A stretch of DNA of 64,000 nt from Sphingopyxis alaskensis RB2256 (GCF_000013985.1 NC_008048.1:372001-436000), one strand, 5' to 3'; shown: positions 26,334 through 35,373, counted from the stretch's first letter. The notes: generated from the sequence alone by a model not told the origin. Numbers and translations are program-made.

Positions 26334-27766
26334 ACATTCCTGAAACTACGTCGTTTAGCTGGATGATATTTTCAATCGCGGTGATCGCTGCGATTGCCAC
26401 GGCCAGCCACGCGATCATCCACAAGCGCGACCCGCGATCGGCGACCATCTGGCTGCTAGTGGTTGCTCTTGTCCCTCTAGGCGGCTCACTTTGCTACCTT
26501 TTATTTGGGATAAATCGGGTTAACCGCAAAGCAATGCGGCTACGCGCGGCGCGCCCAGCGAAAAGCGAACTTTCCAATCTAGGTTCGGCGGGCATGGATT
26601 TGCCGCCTCATCTGGCCAGTCTTGCGCGTCTCGGGCGAGACGTGTCAGGCAAAGAACTGTTGCCCGGAAATCGCTGCACCCCCCTTTTTGGGGGCACAGA
26701 GGCCTACCCGCAAATGCTTCAGGCGATTTGCGAAGCGAAGCATTCTATCGCCCTTGCCTCGTACATTTTCGAGGGCAAGGGGATCGGGGCGCTTTTCGTC
26801 GATACCCTCGCGCAAGCGCGGTCGCGCGGAGTGAGCGTCAAGGTCCTGATCGATGATGCCTATGCCAGGTTATCCAACTCGGACGCCTACGGAGCATTGC
26901 GGCTTCACGGTATTGATGTCGCCCTGTTCAATCCCCCTGTGATACCGGCACGCCTGCACGGGTTGCATCTGCGCAACCATCGCAAACTGCTCATCGTTGA
27001 CGGGTACCGGGGCTTTACCGGCGGCATGAACATCCATAGGCCCTATTGGTGTCCCAAGGCCCCGGAAAGCGCTTTCCGCGATCTGCACCTTGAGGTTTCG
27101 GGTCCGGTCGTCGGGCAAATGCGGGAAACCTTCGAGCGGGACTGGTACGATAGCAAGGAAGAAGAGCTGGACGAAAGCTTCTGGACTGGCAAATCGGGCG
27201 GTCCGATCACCGACGGATTTAGCCTTGCGCGCGGGATCGAATCCGGACCTGACGAAACGCTGGACCGGATGCGGTGGATTTTCATAGGCGCAATCAATGC
27301 CGCTCAGAAAAAGATTTCCATCCGCACACCTTATTTCCTGCCTGACCAGCCTACTATTGCCGCGCTGGGCGCAGCCGCTTTGCGAGGGGTTCGGGTCGAG
27401 ATCGTGGTCCCGCGAAACAGCGACCATCTGTTCGTGCAATGGGCATCTAAGGCGCATTACTGGCAGATAATCGAACACGGTGTCTGCATTTATGAGCGCC
27501 CCGGCCCGTTCGATCATGGCAAGCTGATGATAATTGACGATGCCTGGGTGTGTGTCGGCTCCGCCAACTGGGATGCGCGTAGCCTGCGCCTGAACTTCGA
27601 ATTCAACCTGGAAATTTACGATCGCAGGCTGGCGCTGGAGCTTGGTGACGATTTCGCCCGAATCAGGTCTGCGTCGAAGAAAGTGAGGCCGACCGACCTG
27701 TCTGACATGCCGTATTTCGTGAAACTGCGAAATGGCTTTGCGCGGCTGTTTTCGCCGATCCTTTGA
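26330..27766 (+). CDS. cls: Cardiolipin synthase (phospholipase D family)
   Basis: A 478-residue membrane enzyme that joins two phosphatidylglycerols into cardiolipin. Two N-terminal helices (about 12-30 and 40-58) precede two PLD domains with HxK motifs: LRNHRKLLIVDG in the first and FDHGKLMIIDD in the second. The start at 26,330 overlaps the previous stop codon (ATGA). A cardiolipin-modifying gene in a stress island fits adaptation of the membrane to heat or solvents. The adjoining kefB gene starts 18 bases after its stop codon. Confidence 0.9.
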   Translation: MNIPETTSFSWMIFSIAVIAAIATASHAIIHKRDPRSATIWLLVVALVPLGGSLCYLLFGINRVNRKAMRLRAARPAKSELSNLGSAGMDLPPHLASLARLGRDVSGKELLPGNRCTPLFGGTEAYPQMLQAICEAKHSIALASYIFEGKGIGALFVDTLAQARSRGVSVKVLIDDAYARLSNSDAYGALRLHGIDVALFNPPVIPARLHGLHLRNHRKLLIVDGYRGFTGGMNIHRPYWCPKAPESAFRDLHLEVSGPVVGQMRETFERDWYDSKEEELDESFWTGKSGGPITDGFSLARGIESGPDETLDRMRWIFIGAINAAQKKISIRTPYFLPDQPTIAALGAAALRGVRVEIVVPRNSDHLFVQWASKAHYWQIIEHGVCIYERPGPFDHGKLMIIDDAWVCVGSANWDARSLRLNFEFNLEIYDRRLALELGDDFARIRSASKKVRPTDLSDMPYFVKLRNGFARLFSPIL

Positions 27767-27784
27767 AACTGGCGGAAAGCGATA

Positions 27785-29482
27785 ATGGAAGAACTCTTTT
27801 TCTCTGTGTTCATTCTCTTTGCTTCCATCCTGGTGGCCGGCTTGCTGTTTCATCTCATGAAGGCTCCAACGATCCTGGGCTATATTGCTGTCGGTATTCT
27901 TCTGGGGTCCTCAGTCACCGGATTGTTTCCCGATGGTCCGGCGCTGGACTTCATGGCCGAGGCAGGCATTATCCTCCTGCTGTTCATGGTAGGCTTGGAA
28001 TTTTCGCTTACCGAATTCTGGAGCGACAAGGGCAAAATACTGAAGGCTGGCGCGCTGCAGGGGTTTCTTGTCGGGCTGCCCGTGGGAAGCCTCGTTTGGT
28101 GCCTGGGGTGGGGAATCGCGCCCGCGATCTTGCTGGGCGCATCGGTCGCAATGTCCTCGACCGCATTGTCGGCAAAGCAGTTGGCAGACCACGGGGAATT
28201 GACCACCCGGCACGGGCGTGTGGCCATTTCGGTGCTGGTCTTTCAAGACTTGGCGGCCATTCCACTACTTGCCATGCTCGCGATCTGGCAATCTGGCGGA
28301 CAGCCCGGTCCGGTCGAGATATCGCTCGAAATCCTCAAGGTCCTGGCAATCTTCGCAGTCGCGCTGGTTTTGGCGAGGCCTGTACTCCGCAGCCTGCTGA
28401 TGGCAATCTATCGGCGCGGCAATTCCGAGCTGCTGGTCCTTGCCGCTCTCGCGATTATTGCCATGGCAGCGCAATCCGCCCATCTCGCCGGAGCTTCCGC
28501 TGCTCTGGGTGCATTTCTGGCGGGACTTATTTTGGGTGAAAGCGATGTCCGGCACCGGATCGAGGAAGACTTGCGGCCTTTTCGGGACGTTTTCGCCAGT
28601 ATTTTCTTCGTCTCGATCGGCTTGCAGCTGGACCTGAGCCAGCTTGGGAGCAGTCCGCTTGCGGTCCTTGCCTGGCTATTGGTTCTCCTTCCTGCAAAAG
28701 CATTGCTGAATTTTATCGCACTGAAGATATCCGGATCCTCTGCGCGTGATGCGCTGCAGACGGCTGTAATTCTGGCTCATGGTGGGGAATTCGGACTTTT
28801 GCTCCTTTCCGGAGCTCTTACCGCTTCGCTGATATCGACCGAAATGGGCCAGCCACTGCTGCTGGCGCTTGTCGTTTCGATGGGTCTTGGGCCAATTCTT
28901 TTCCGATCTTCGGAAACCATCGCGCGGAACCTCTGCGGCGGGAAATCCGGAATGACCAATCTACCGCAAAGGGAGGAGGTGGAAGTCGCTCGCGAAGTCA
29001 GGGCTTGCATCAATCACATCGTTTTCTGCGGCGCGGACAACCTTGCGCGATCAGCGGCGAGAGCGGTGAGACTGGCAGAACTCGACTTTGTGATGATCGA
29101 ACCAGATTTGAGACTTTATTTGACCGCGCGCGAAGAAGGGCTGCCAGTCATTCTCGGCGACCCGGGTCGCACCGCTACGCTCGAGGCGGCGCGCGCAAAC
29201 GTCGCGGCGGCAATCGTGATAACGAAACCGTTTTCGCAAAGGCAAAACCGGATTGTGGACTGGTTTCTCGAAGGCAACGCTCACGGGAAAATCGTCTTGC
29301 TCGGCACATCTCAGGATAGGGATGAGACGATGCACACCGACCAACGGATCCTGCAGTTAGACCCGGAGCTATATCTGGGAATGGATTTGGCACGTCTGGT
29401 ACTGTCGGCTGTCGATCTTCCTAAAAATGAGATCGAGAAAATTTCCTGCACCTTGACTTCCGATGCTGCAGACCATGCTTGA
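27785..29482 (+). CDS. kefB: Glutathione-regulated-type K+/H+ antiporter (KefB/CPA2 family)
   Basis: A 565-residue antiporter. Residues 1-380 form about 12 membrane helices of the Na+/H+ exchanger CPA2 fold (LLLFMVGLEFSL, FQDLAAIPLL, GAFLAGLILGES). Residues 410-530 are a cytoplasmic RCK/TrkA-N domain (HIVFCGADNLARSAARAVR). KefB/KefC acidify the cytoplasm by potassium efflux during electrophile stress. A kef gene is a constant member of LHR/tLST loci. Third gene in the HPF-like/cls/kefB operon. Confidence 0.9.
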   Translation: MEELFFSVFILFASILVAGLLFHLMKAPTILGYIAVGILLGSSVTGLFPDGPALDFMAEAGIILLLFMVGLEFSLTEFWSDKGKILKAGALQGFLVGLPVGSLVWCLGWGIAPAILLGASVAMSSTALSAKQLADHGELTTRHGRVAISVLVFQDLAAIPLLAMLAIWQSGGQPGPVEISLEILKVLAIFAVALVLARPVLRSLLMAIYRRGNSELLVLAALAIIAMAAQSAHLAGASAALGAFLAGLILGESDVRHRIEEDLRPFRDVFASIFFVSIGLQLDLSQLGSSPLAVLAWLLVLLPAKALLNFIALKISGSSARDALQTAVILAHGGEFGLLLLSGALTASLISTEMGQPLLLALVVSMGLGPILFRSSETIARNLCGGKSGMTNLPQREEVEVAREVRACINHIVFCGADNLARSAARAVRLAELDFVMIEPDLRLYLTAREEGLPVILGDPGRTATLEAARANVAAAIVITKPFSQRQNRIVDWFLEGNAHGKIVLLGTSQDRDETMHTDQRILQLDPELYLGMDLARLVLSAVDLPKNEIEKISCTLTSDAADHA

Positions 29483-29534
29483 TGTCTGCCCTGCGCACGA
29501 ATTTACAATGAGCGGCAAGGCCTTATCTGTCGTG

Positions 29535-30176
29535 TCAGTCGTCGGCTAGCCATGGATCGGGCTGTACGTTTGCAAGCGGGAGGTCGCTCAATTCCTTGCG
29601 TAATGTGATGGTATGAGCGTGGACATTATGCGCACCATTGCGCCTCATGATGTCGATTGCGCGTTGCTCCTCATCCGCATTATCCACCCTGACAAAAACT
29701 GCAATGCCGCCGCGATTTATATCATGCTCGATTGCATCGGCATCATCCCGCGTCAGCAAATTCTTGCGAACAAGTTTGGCCAACATCGCTCCTATTCCGC
29801 CGCCAGCAGTACATGCCGCAAGTGCAAGCGGAATTGCACCTCCTGAAGCTATGATGGGTACTCCGGCTGCTAAGGCACCGGTCGCAATCAAGGTTCCAAA
29901 AACGGTTCCGGTGACCGTGGCATGTTCATCCCTGGTCGTTAGGCGCCGCCTCGGAGTCTCGGGGTTATCGACGACCGCGCCCGGATCGGGATAGGTCAGG
30001 CCGAGTTTTTCGATGACCGTATTCCAATCGGCCATGAGGGATATGTCATTGCGGTCCACCCCTGCGGCAACCAGTTGTGTTGCCATTTCTTCAAGAGCGT
30101 TATGATTGTAAACAATTCCAACCACTTCCCGGATTTCAACCGTGTCGACTGTTTGATCATCCTCCCGATCGGACAT
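29535..30176 (-). CDS. Stress-island membrane-associated protein with glycine-rich hairpin
   Basis: A 213-residue protein. The N-terminal 60 residues (EIREVVGIVYNHNALEEMA ... LMAD) resemble the general-stress-protein 17M/YflT-type small domain. The centre (about 90-140) is a glycine/alanine-rich double membrane segment. The C-terminus (AVFVRVDNADEEQRAIDIMR then NGAHNVHAH) resembles the last part of similar alphaproteobacterial hypothetical proteins. It is convergent with kefB. Function unknown; probably envelope stress related. Confidence 0.65.
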   Translation of the reverse strand: MSDREDDQTVDTVEIREVVGIVYNHNALEEMATQLVAAGVDRNDISLMADWNTVIEKLGLTYPDPGAVVDNPETPRRRLTTRDEHATVTGTVFGTLIATGALAAGVPIIASGGAIPLALAACTAGGGIGAMLAKLVRKNLLTRDDADAIEHDINRGGIAVFVRVDNADEEQRAIDIMRRNGAHNVHAHTITLRKELSDLPLANVQPDPWLADD

Positions 30177-30314
30177 ATTCTGCGTGCTTTCTCATCGTTG
30201 GAAGCGCAAAAGCAAGTCTTTCACGCAAATCATATTACGAGACCAGATTTGAAGCGCTTGTGCTTAGCCGGTGGTCGGTAGTTCCGGGCGGTCTGGGCCC
30301 GCCCCGACAAGGGG

Positions 30315-30815
30315 TTATGCCTTGTTGACCGAAATCTTCTTCATCGAGGATCGCGCTTCGGCCGACTGCGGTATTGAAATGGTCAATACGCCGTTTTTCA
30401 GATCGGCCTTGGCGGCATCGGTGTCGAGACCCGGGGGCAGGGGAATGGCGCGACAGATTTGCCCGTAGGCCCGCTCGGAGAGGAAGTATCCTTGCTTTTC
30501 CTCCTGCCGCTCGACCTTCTTTTCTCCTTTCACCACCAGCATGTCGCCCGAAATTGAAAGATCAATGTCAGCCAAATCCATGCCGGGCAACTCGATCGAA
30601 ATTTCGACTGCATCGCCTGCCTGGACTACATCCGATTTGGCTTCATTATCCTGCCACGGCAAATCGAGGTTGCCGATCTTCTCGACAAACTTATCGACAA
30701 GCGCGTTGATGTCACGTTTGAGAGAGTGATGCGCTTCTTCCTGCTCAGCATTCGATACGGGCTGGCGCGGGTTCTCCGAGCGCGTCCATGGCACAAGATC
30801 CTTGATCTTCATCAT
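30315..30815 (-). CDS. hsp20: Small heat-shock protein, Hsp20 family
   Basis: A 166-residue Hsp20 beginning MMKIKDLVPWTRSEN, similar in start to the MAIRDLIPW protein at 23,730. The alpha-crystallin domain covers about residues 60-155 (AVEISIELPGMDLADIDLSI; SERAYGQICRAIPLP; GVLTISIPQ). Three Hsp20 genes run in the same direction here (31,655 to 30,315) with gaps of only 9 to 12 bases, so they form one operon. AGGAGG precedes the double ATG; either could be used. Confidence 0.9.
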   Translation of the reverse strand: MMKIKDLVPWTRSENPRQPVSNAEQEEAHHSLKRDINALVDKFVEKIGNLDLPWQDNEAKSDVVQAGDAVEISIELPGMDLADIDLSISGDMLVVKGEKKVERQEEKQGYFLSERAYGQICRAIPLPPGLDTDAAKADLKNGVLTISIPQSAEARSSMKKISVNKA

Positions 30816-30827
30816 CGTTCCTCCTTC

Positions 30828-31220
30828 TTATCCTGCCTTCACCGAAATCTTCCGGGGCGCCAGTTTCTCAGAGCGATGAAGGCGTAAGGTAAGTACGCCG
30901 TCGCGCATCGACGCATCGGTTTTATCGGGATCGAAATCTTTCGAGACCTGGAAAGAGCGCTCATAAGCCGTTGAAACAAATTCGATGTGCTGCAATTCCT
31001 CCTCTTGGGGCATCGAAACCGAAGGCCTTGCCGCGACTGTCAATACGCCGTTCGCAAGCTCGATGTCCAGATCGTCTGAGCTGCATCCGGGCAGTTCGAT
31101 GAGGAGAATTGCTCCGTCAGAGGTTTCGACGATGTCGGTCAAGGGCATCTGGACTGGCTGTGCTTGCTCCGCCTGCTGCGCCAATTTCTCATTGGTCGTC
31201 GTTTCCATGTCGTTACTCAT
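30828..31220 (-). CDS. hsp20: Short Hsp20-family protein
   Basis: A 130-residue Hsp20 with a short N-terminal arm of about 25 residues, rich in glutamine and glutamate. The alpha-crystallin core runs from about 30 to 125 (GAILLIELPGCSSDDLDIEL, TAYERSFQV, GVLTLRLHR). Unusually a cysteine lies in the usual ELPG loop (ELPGCSS). It is the middle of three Hsp20 genes and is probably a co-chaperone forming mixed oligomers. The start has AGGAA at 6 bases. Confidence 0.85.
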   Translation of the reverse strand: MSNDMETTTNEKLAQQAEQAQPVQMPLTDIVETSDGAILLIELPGCSSDDLDIELANGVLTVAARPSVSMPQEEELQHIEFVSTAYERSFQVSKDFDPDKTDASMRDGVLTLRLHRSEKLAPRKISVKAG

Positions 31221-31229
31221 GTTCAGTTC

Positions 31230-31655
31230 CTAACCTGCCTTGATCGCGATCTTGCGCGGCTTGTCGGCGTCGGACAGGCCAGCAGCGATAAAAAGGATGC
31301 CGTTCGAATAGCGCGCTTCGACGTTTTCCGGATCGATCCGGAAAGGCAGCGTCACGGCTCGAGTGAACTGGCCGTAACTCCTTTCACGCCTCATCCAACG
31401 CGCATCATTGCCGCAATCGGGCTGTGCGCGTTCGCCTGAAATCGAAAGCAAATTCTCCTTGACGGTGATGTCGACCTTTTGGGGATTAATGCCAGGCATT
31501 TCGGCGACGATTGCCGCACCTTGCCCGGTCCGCCAGATGTTCAGCTTGGGAAAGGCGGCGGCACTACTTACCCTTGCGGTTGGCAATCCCGACAACCCCT
31601 TTCTCAATATTTCGAAAGGATCGGCCCTGTAAATTCTTGCTGGATAAACCATCAT
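31230..31655 (-). CDS. hsp20: Hsp20-family protein, divergent
   Basis: A 141-residue Hsp20. The alpha-crystallin core (about 35-130) has AAIVAEMPGINPQKVDITV, RRERSYGQFTRAVTLPF and GILFIAAGL, the last being a degenerate form of the usual GVLxVxVP motif. The start at 31,655 follows AGGAGAAGA; the frame remains open upstream without homology. It heads the three-gene Hsp20 operon. A yfdX remnant lies upstream on the same strand, suggesting the original order yfdX-hsp20-hsp20-hsp20. Confidence 0.85.
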   Translation of the reverse strand: MMVYPARIYRADPFEILRKGLSGLPTARVSSAAAFPKLNIWRTGQGAAIVAEMPGINPQKVDITVKENLLSISGERAQPDCGNDARWMRRERSYGQFTRAVTLPFRIDPENVEARYSNGILFIAAGLSDADKPRKIAIKAG

Positions 31656-31819
31656 TCTTCTCCTCTTGGACAACGACTGCCAGCGCGAACGTGTCTGTCT
31701 GGTAGATGCTCCGCGTACCTGGCGGAGGAGTTCTGCAAATTCGCGTTCTGCTTTGCCGCCAGCAATGGTTGCCAATTCGATCGTGCGAATCTGGTTTCAA
31801 AACTGCGCCCCATGGCGGG

Positions 31820-32249
31820 CGACAGTACCCTAAAACCGCCGCGCGCTGAAGAGACATGCGAGATGCCTTCAGTGCGATAGCCAGAGCGGCGCGACCCTCG
31901 TCGGACTTGCGCGCTTTCGCTGCCAGTTCTTCCGCAGCGCGAGTGAGACCACGGCATTGATCACCGGATACGGAAAGACCGTCTCGGTGACAACGACAGT
32001 ACTCAAGGTTTGCTCTAGATCGGTCTTTGCTTCATCGAGCTGACCCGCTTCGATCAGCGCGGCTGCCCGCCTGATCGCGGTCGGATAAGTCGCCATAGGC
32101 AGATTTCCCATCCGGACTGCGGTCTGGTCAGCGAAATTGGAGAGCAGAGTGCGGGCAGTCTGCGTGTCTCCGTCAATCAAGGCCAGCGTCGCACTTCGCT
32201 GTGCTGCACGCAGGCTGTCAACATCCGCGATCAGGGCAATCTCGTTCAC
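31820..32249 (-). pseudogene. yfdX: yfdX remnant, truncated and frameshifted
   Basis: Minus-strand reading from 32,249 gives VNEIALIADVDSL, then ATYPTAIRRAAALIEAGQLD, then TLSTVVVTETVFPYPVINA. This closely parallels the intact YfdX at 47,189 (TYPDAIKRAAALL; LSTIVVTETVIPLPIV). Near 31,940 the frame breaks; the other frame continues LTRAAEELAAKARKSDEGRA and ends near AVLGY. The N-terminal half is missing where an IS5 fragment abuts. It was probably a second yfdX copy, as in enterobacterial LHR loci. Confidence 0.8.
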
Positions 32250-32634
32250 GCCGTGATCCATGCCGCCGACATCCAGGACCGCGATGGCGCGCCGTTGGTA
32301 CTCGCCGAAATCATCAAACGCTTCCCCTGGCTGCGCCATGTGTTCGCCGATGGCGGCTATGCCGGGGACAAGTTCAAGCAAGCCCTGCGCCGCTTCGGCA
32401 AGTGGACCATCGAAATCATCAAGAGGTCCGATGCGGTGAAAGGCTTCGAGGTGCTCCCGCGGCGCTAGGTGGTTGAGCGAACGCTCGCATGGCTGAACAG
32501 GAACCGACGCCTCGCCAAGGACTTCGAGCAGACCATCGCCCCTGCAACCGCATGGCTCTTCATCGCCTCGATCCAGATCTTTACCCGCCGCAGCGCAAGA
32601 TCATGAAATCTCAACCGATAATTTCGAATCAGAC
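32247..32634 (+). mobile_element. IS5-family transposase 3' fragment
   Basis: The plus strand reads HAADIQDRDGAPLVLAEIIK, then FADGGYAGDKF and, after an in-frame TAG at 32,466-32,468, VVERTLAWLNRNRRLAKDF. The stop replaces a tryptophan codon expected before VVERT. The N-terminal half of the transposase is missing. The right end (…TTTCGAATCAGACAC) joins a Crp-family gene. Loss of material on the left suggests a deletion that started within the IS. Confidence 0.75.
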
Positions 32635-33199
32635 ACTGAGTGGATGGGCACTCCGGTATCGCCTGACAACCTGCGGCGAGCGACAGATTGTCGAAGTCCT
32701 GCTTCCTGGGAGCATAATCGGATTGCAAAGCTTACTGCTCGGACTGCAAAACGAAGGCGTTTCCAGCCTGACCCGCGTTTCGCTGTGTGTTCTTGGCAGT
32801 GTCGCAGTCGGCGAACTCTTCGCCCACCAGCCAAGTCTCGCACGAGGACTGGTCAATTCCCTTTTGCAGGATCAAAATCGCGCCGATCGCCAGATGACGC
32901 TCGATGCGAAGACCTCCTCGGCAAGCAGCCTTGGTCATTTTTTGCTGGAAATATTTGATCGGGCTGGCCCACTGGGTGGGCAGAACCAGCGGTGGTGTCA
33001 CTTCCCTCTTCAACGCGGCGACCTCTCCGGCAATCTCGGGATTTCGCCTACGCATGTCAGTAGGTCGACAAGTGAACTGAGCAAACTCGGCTTGGCAACA
33101 ATACCGGGAAACACGCTGAAGATCATAGACCGGCAAGCCTTGGTGCGGTTTTCCGGCTACCAGAGAAAGCACGCGGAGGTTGAGCGACTGCTTCTGTGA
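32635..33199 (+). pseudogene. Crp/Fnr-family regulator lacking its N-terminus
   Basis: After the IS5 end the frame reads LSGWALRYRLTTCGERQIV then LLPGSIIGLQSLLLG, the second half of a cyclic-nucleotide-binding-like domain. Then comes a winged HTH (GDLSGNLGISPTHVSRSTSE). The first 50 or so residues of the sensor domain are replaced by IS5 sequence. It may have been the regulator of this part of the island. As it is, expression would need a start within the IS or a fusion product. Confidence 0.75.
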
Positions 33200-33474
33200 C
33201 TGCGAAAGCATCGGACCTCCTCATCCATCGCGAATCTGAAATCGGCGAGTCGGCTTGCTGGAGGAGAAATAATATTGCCATCATGCCCGCCGTCCCTAAT
33301 ATCTCAGTGCGGCTTGCATATGAGTGAGGCTAACAGGAAAACCAGACCCGAATCTTGAGCAGCGGTCGGCCAGGGTCGTCAAGTGGGTGATGTGCCGGTC
33401 GGGACAACCGAGGCTCAAGGTCTTTGGAACGGCCATTCGGGCGCTCGTCCAAACGTTCTGGTGAGGGTGAAGTA

Positions 33475-33960
33475 ATGTCAATGAGGTATGTTATGGATTC
33501 CAATCTCGATGATCCCAAAAGGATTGTGGTCGTTGATGGCCTGAAAAAATTTCTGGCAGATACTTACACGCTATATCTTACAACCCACAATTTTCACTGG
33601 AACGTGACGGGTCCACACTTTAATAGTTTGCATCAAATGTTTATGGTGCAGTATAATGAACTTTGGCTTGCAGTGGATTTGATTGCCGAGAGGCTCCTTA
33701 CTCTCGGTTCTTTCGCCCCCGGTTCGTATAAACAGTTTGCGCAACTGACATCATTGCCGGATGTGCCCGATTCACCACCTGAAGCGATGGAAATGGTGTC
33801 CCTGCTAATGAAAGGCAATCAGTTGGCGGCCCGCACTGCGAGATGCGTTGTTCCTGATGCCGAGGAAATCGGGGATCAGGCGACTTCAGATCTGCTGGTC
33901 TCACGAATTGCGGTCCATGAAAAGGTTGCATGGATGCTGCGAGCAACTTTGGCGGGTTGA
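33475..33960 (+). CDS. dps: Dps-family ferritin-like DNA-protection protein
   Basis: A 161-residue protein with the Dps four-helix bundle. The ferroxidase residues are in the typical stretch THNFHWNVTGPHF and in DLIAERLLTLG. A C-terminal helix follows in the usual place (VHEKVAWMLRATLAG). It oxidises and stores iron and protects DNA from oxidative damage. Its base composition is strikingly AT-richer than its neighbours (for example many TAT, TTT, AAT and ATG-rich codons). That suggests a different donor from the surrounding genes. GAGGG precedes the start. Confidence 0.88.
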   Translation: MSMRYVMDSNLDDPKRIVVVDGLKKFLADTYTLYLTTHNFHWNVTGPHFNSLHQMFMVQYNELWLAVDLIAERLLTLGSFAPGSYKQFAQLTSLPDVPDSPPEAMEMVSLLMKGNQLAARTARCVVPDAEEIGDQATSDLLVSRIAVHEKVAWMLRATLAG

Positions 33961-34048
33961 TCTGGGCAATTACATCTGCGCTCACCGGGCTTGCCGGCTG
34001 CGCCACGATAAGGCCGAAGAGACTCAGGCAATTCGATCGGGCTGTTTC

Positions 34049-34222
34049 TTAGGTCGAGTAGATCTGCGCAGCAAGCATTTCGAGTTTGTCGAGTTCTAAG
34101 AAAGTAATTTGCTTTCCATCGACCAAAATCATGCCTTCGCCCTGCAGGAACGTCAGCGTACGGGTAACCGTTTCACTCGTGAGGCCAAGATGGGCACCTC
34201 CAAAGACCCCTCGCAAATCCAG
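34049..34222 (-). pseudogene. C-terminal fragment of a second Crp/Fnr-family regulator
   Basis: Minus-strand reading gives HLGLTSETVTRTLTFLQGEG, then MILVDGKQITFLELDKLEML, ending with a stop at 34,049-34,051. The LGLTSETVTRTLT pattern is the recognition helix of FixK/Fnr-type winged HTH domains. The sensor domain is gone; the fragment is cut by the IS5-type sequence that begins near 34,225. This is the second broken Crp/Fnr regulator within 2 kb. Confidence 0.7.
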
Positions 34223-34260
34223 ACCTAATCTGATTTACTCTTGCCTGAAGGGATCGGGCG

Positions 34261-35373
34261 ATGCCGCAGGCGGGATTGTTCGGGTTATCGGAGCATCTGA
34301 AGCGGCTTTCGGCGCATGGCGATCCGCTTGAAGTGCTGGCGAGGGTTGTCGATTTCGAGGCGTTCCGGCCGGTGCTGGACGTGTCGCTGGCCTATTCGGA
34401 CGGGGCGAAGGGCGGGTGGCCACCCTACGATCCGGTGACGATGCTCAAGGTGCTGGTGCTGGCGGCGCAAAACAACGTGGCCGACGGGCGTATGGAGTAT
34501 CTGATCCGCGACCGGCTGAGCTGGCTGCGCTTTTTGGGCTTCGACCTCGGCGCGCCGACGCCCGACGCCAACACCATGCGGCTGTGCCGCGAACGGCTGA
34601 CCCAGGCCGGTGCCTTGGACATGCTGTTCGCCGACTTTGACCCGTGGATCGCGCTGGGCTTGCGCGAGTTGGGCGTTGCCATCGCCTGCATCGACGCGCG
34701 TCAGGCGCATCAGAGCTTGAAGGCGATGAAGGCCAACAAGACCGATCTGCACGATGCGGCCGCGCTTGCCCAGCTGGCGCGTACCGGCTTCTACAAGGAC
34801 ATGCATGTCAAGTCGCCGGCCGCGCACGGAGTGCGTTCGGTCATCACCGCCCGCGGCCATCTGGTCGAAGCACGCGTCCGGCTCGACAACACGATCCGCG
34901 GCCTCTGCGCCACCTTCGGGATCAGGCTCGGCGCGGGCCAGGGCGAGCGGTTCCTCGCGCGAATGCGAGTGGCTGCTTCTGTCCCCGGCCTCTGCGAAGC
35001 GGTGGCGTCGCTCCTTCGGGCCCGCGAGCGCCTCGTGGAGGAGATCGGGCAGATGGATCGCCAGCTCAAAGCGATCAGCCTGGCTTCTCTGGCCAGCCAG
35101 GCCCTGATGAGCATCCCTGGCGTGGGTGTGCAGACCTCCGCTGCGTTCGCCGCCGCTGTTGATGATGCCAGCCGGTTCAAGCGATCGCGAACGGCTAGTG
35201 CGTACTTTGGCCTGGTTCCACGCCGACACCAATCGGGAGAGCTCGACTGGACAGGACGCATTACCAAACAAGGCGACGGGACGGTCCGCAAGCTCCTCTA
35301 CGAAGCGGCCAACTCGATCTTGACGCGCACACGCGGTACGCCTCCGATGACGGCCGCCTTGCCGGGCTCGTGA
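34261..35373 (+). CDS. Chimeric transposase ORF: IS5-type N-terminus fused to IS110-type body
   Basis: A 370-codon open frame made of two unrelated transposases. Residues 1 to about 126 (MPQAGLFGLSEHLKRLS ... RFLGFDLGAPTPDANTMRL) are the N-terminal domain of an IS5-family transposase. From about residue 130 (LGVAIACIDARQAHQ, NKTDLHDAAALAQLARTGFY, then MSIPGVGVQTSAAFAAAV) it is IS110-family: the end of the DEDD nuclease domain and the Transposase_20 domain. The first acidic residues of the DEDD site are missing. The frame ends within IS66, which has inserted at 35,335. The fusion is open and in frame but unlikely to be a working recombinase. Confidence 0.75.
   Translation: MPQAGLFGLSEHLKRLSAHGDPLEVLARVVDFEAFRPVLDVSLAYSDGAKGGWPPYDPVTMLKVLVLAAQNNVADGRMEYLIRDRLSWLRFLGFDLGAPTPDANTMRLCRERLTQAGALDMLFADFDPWIALGLRELGVAIACIDARQAHQSLKAMKANKTDLHDAAALAQLARTGFYKDMHVKSPAAHGVRSVITARGHLVEARVRLDNTIRGLCATFGIRLGAGQGERFLARMRVAASVPGLCEAVASLLRARERLVEEIGQMDRQLKAISLASLASQALMSIPGVGVQTSAAFAAAVDDASRFKRSRTASAYFGLVPRRHQSGELDWTGRITKQGDGTVRKLLYEAANSILTRTRGTPPMTAALPGS

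Noticed and set aside
32489-32634. First 49 codons of the 236-codon frame that contains the Crp domain
   Set aside because: They are IS5 sequence read in the wrong frame, not part of the regulator.
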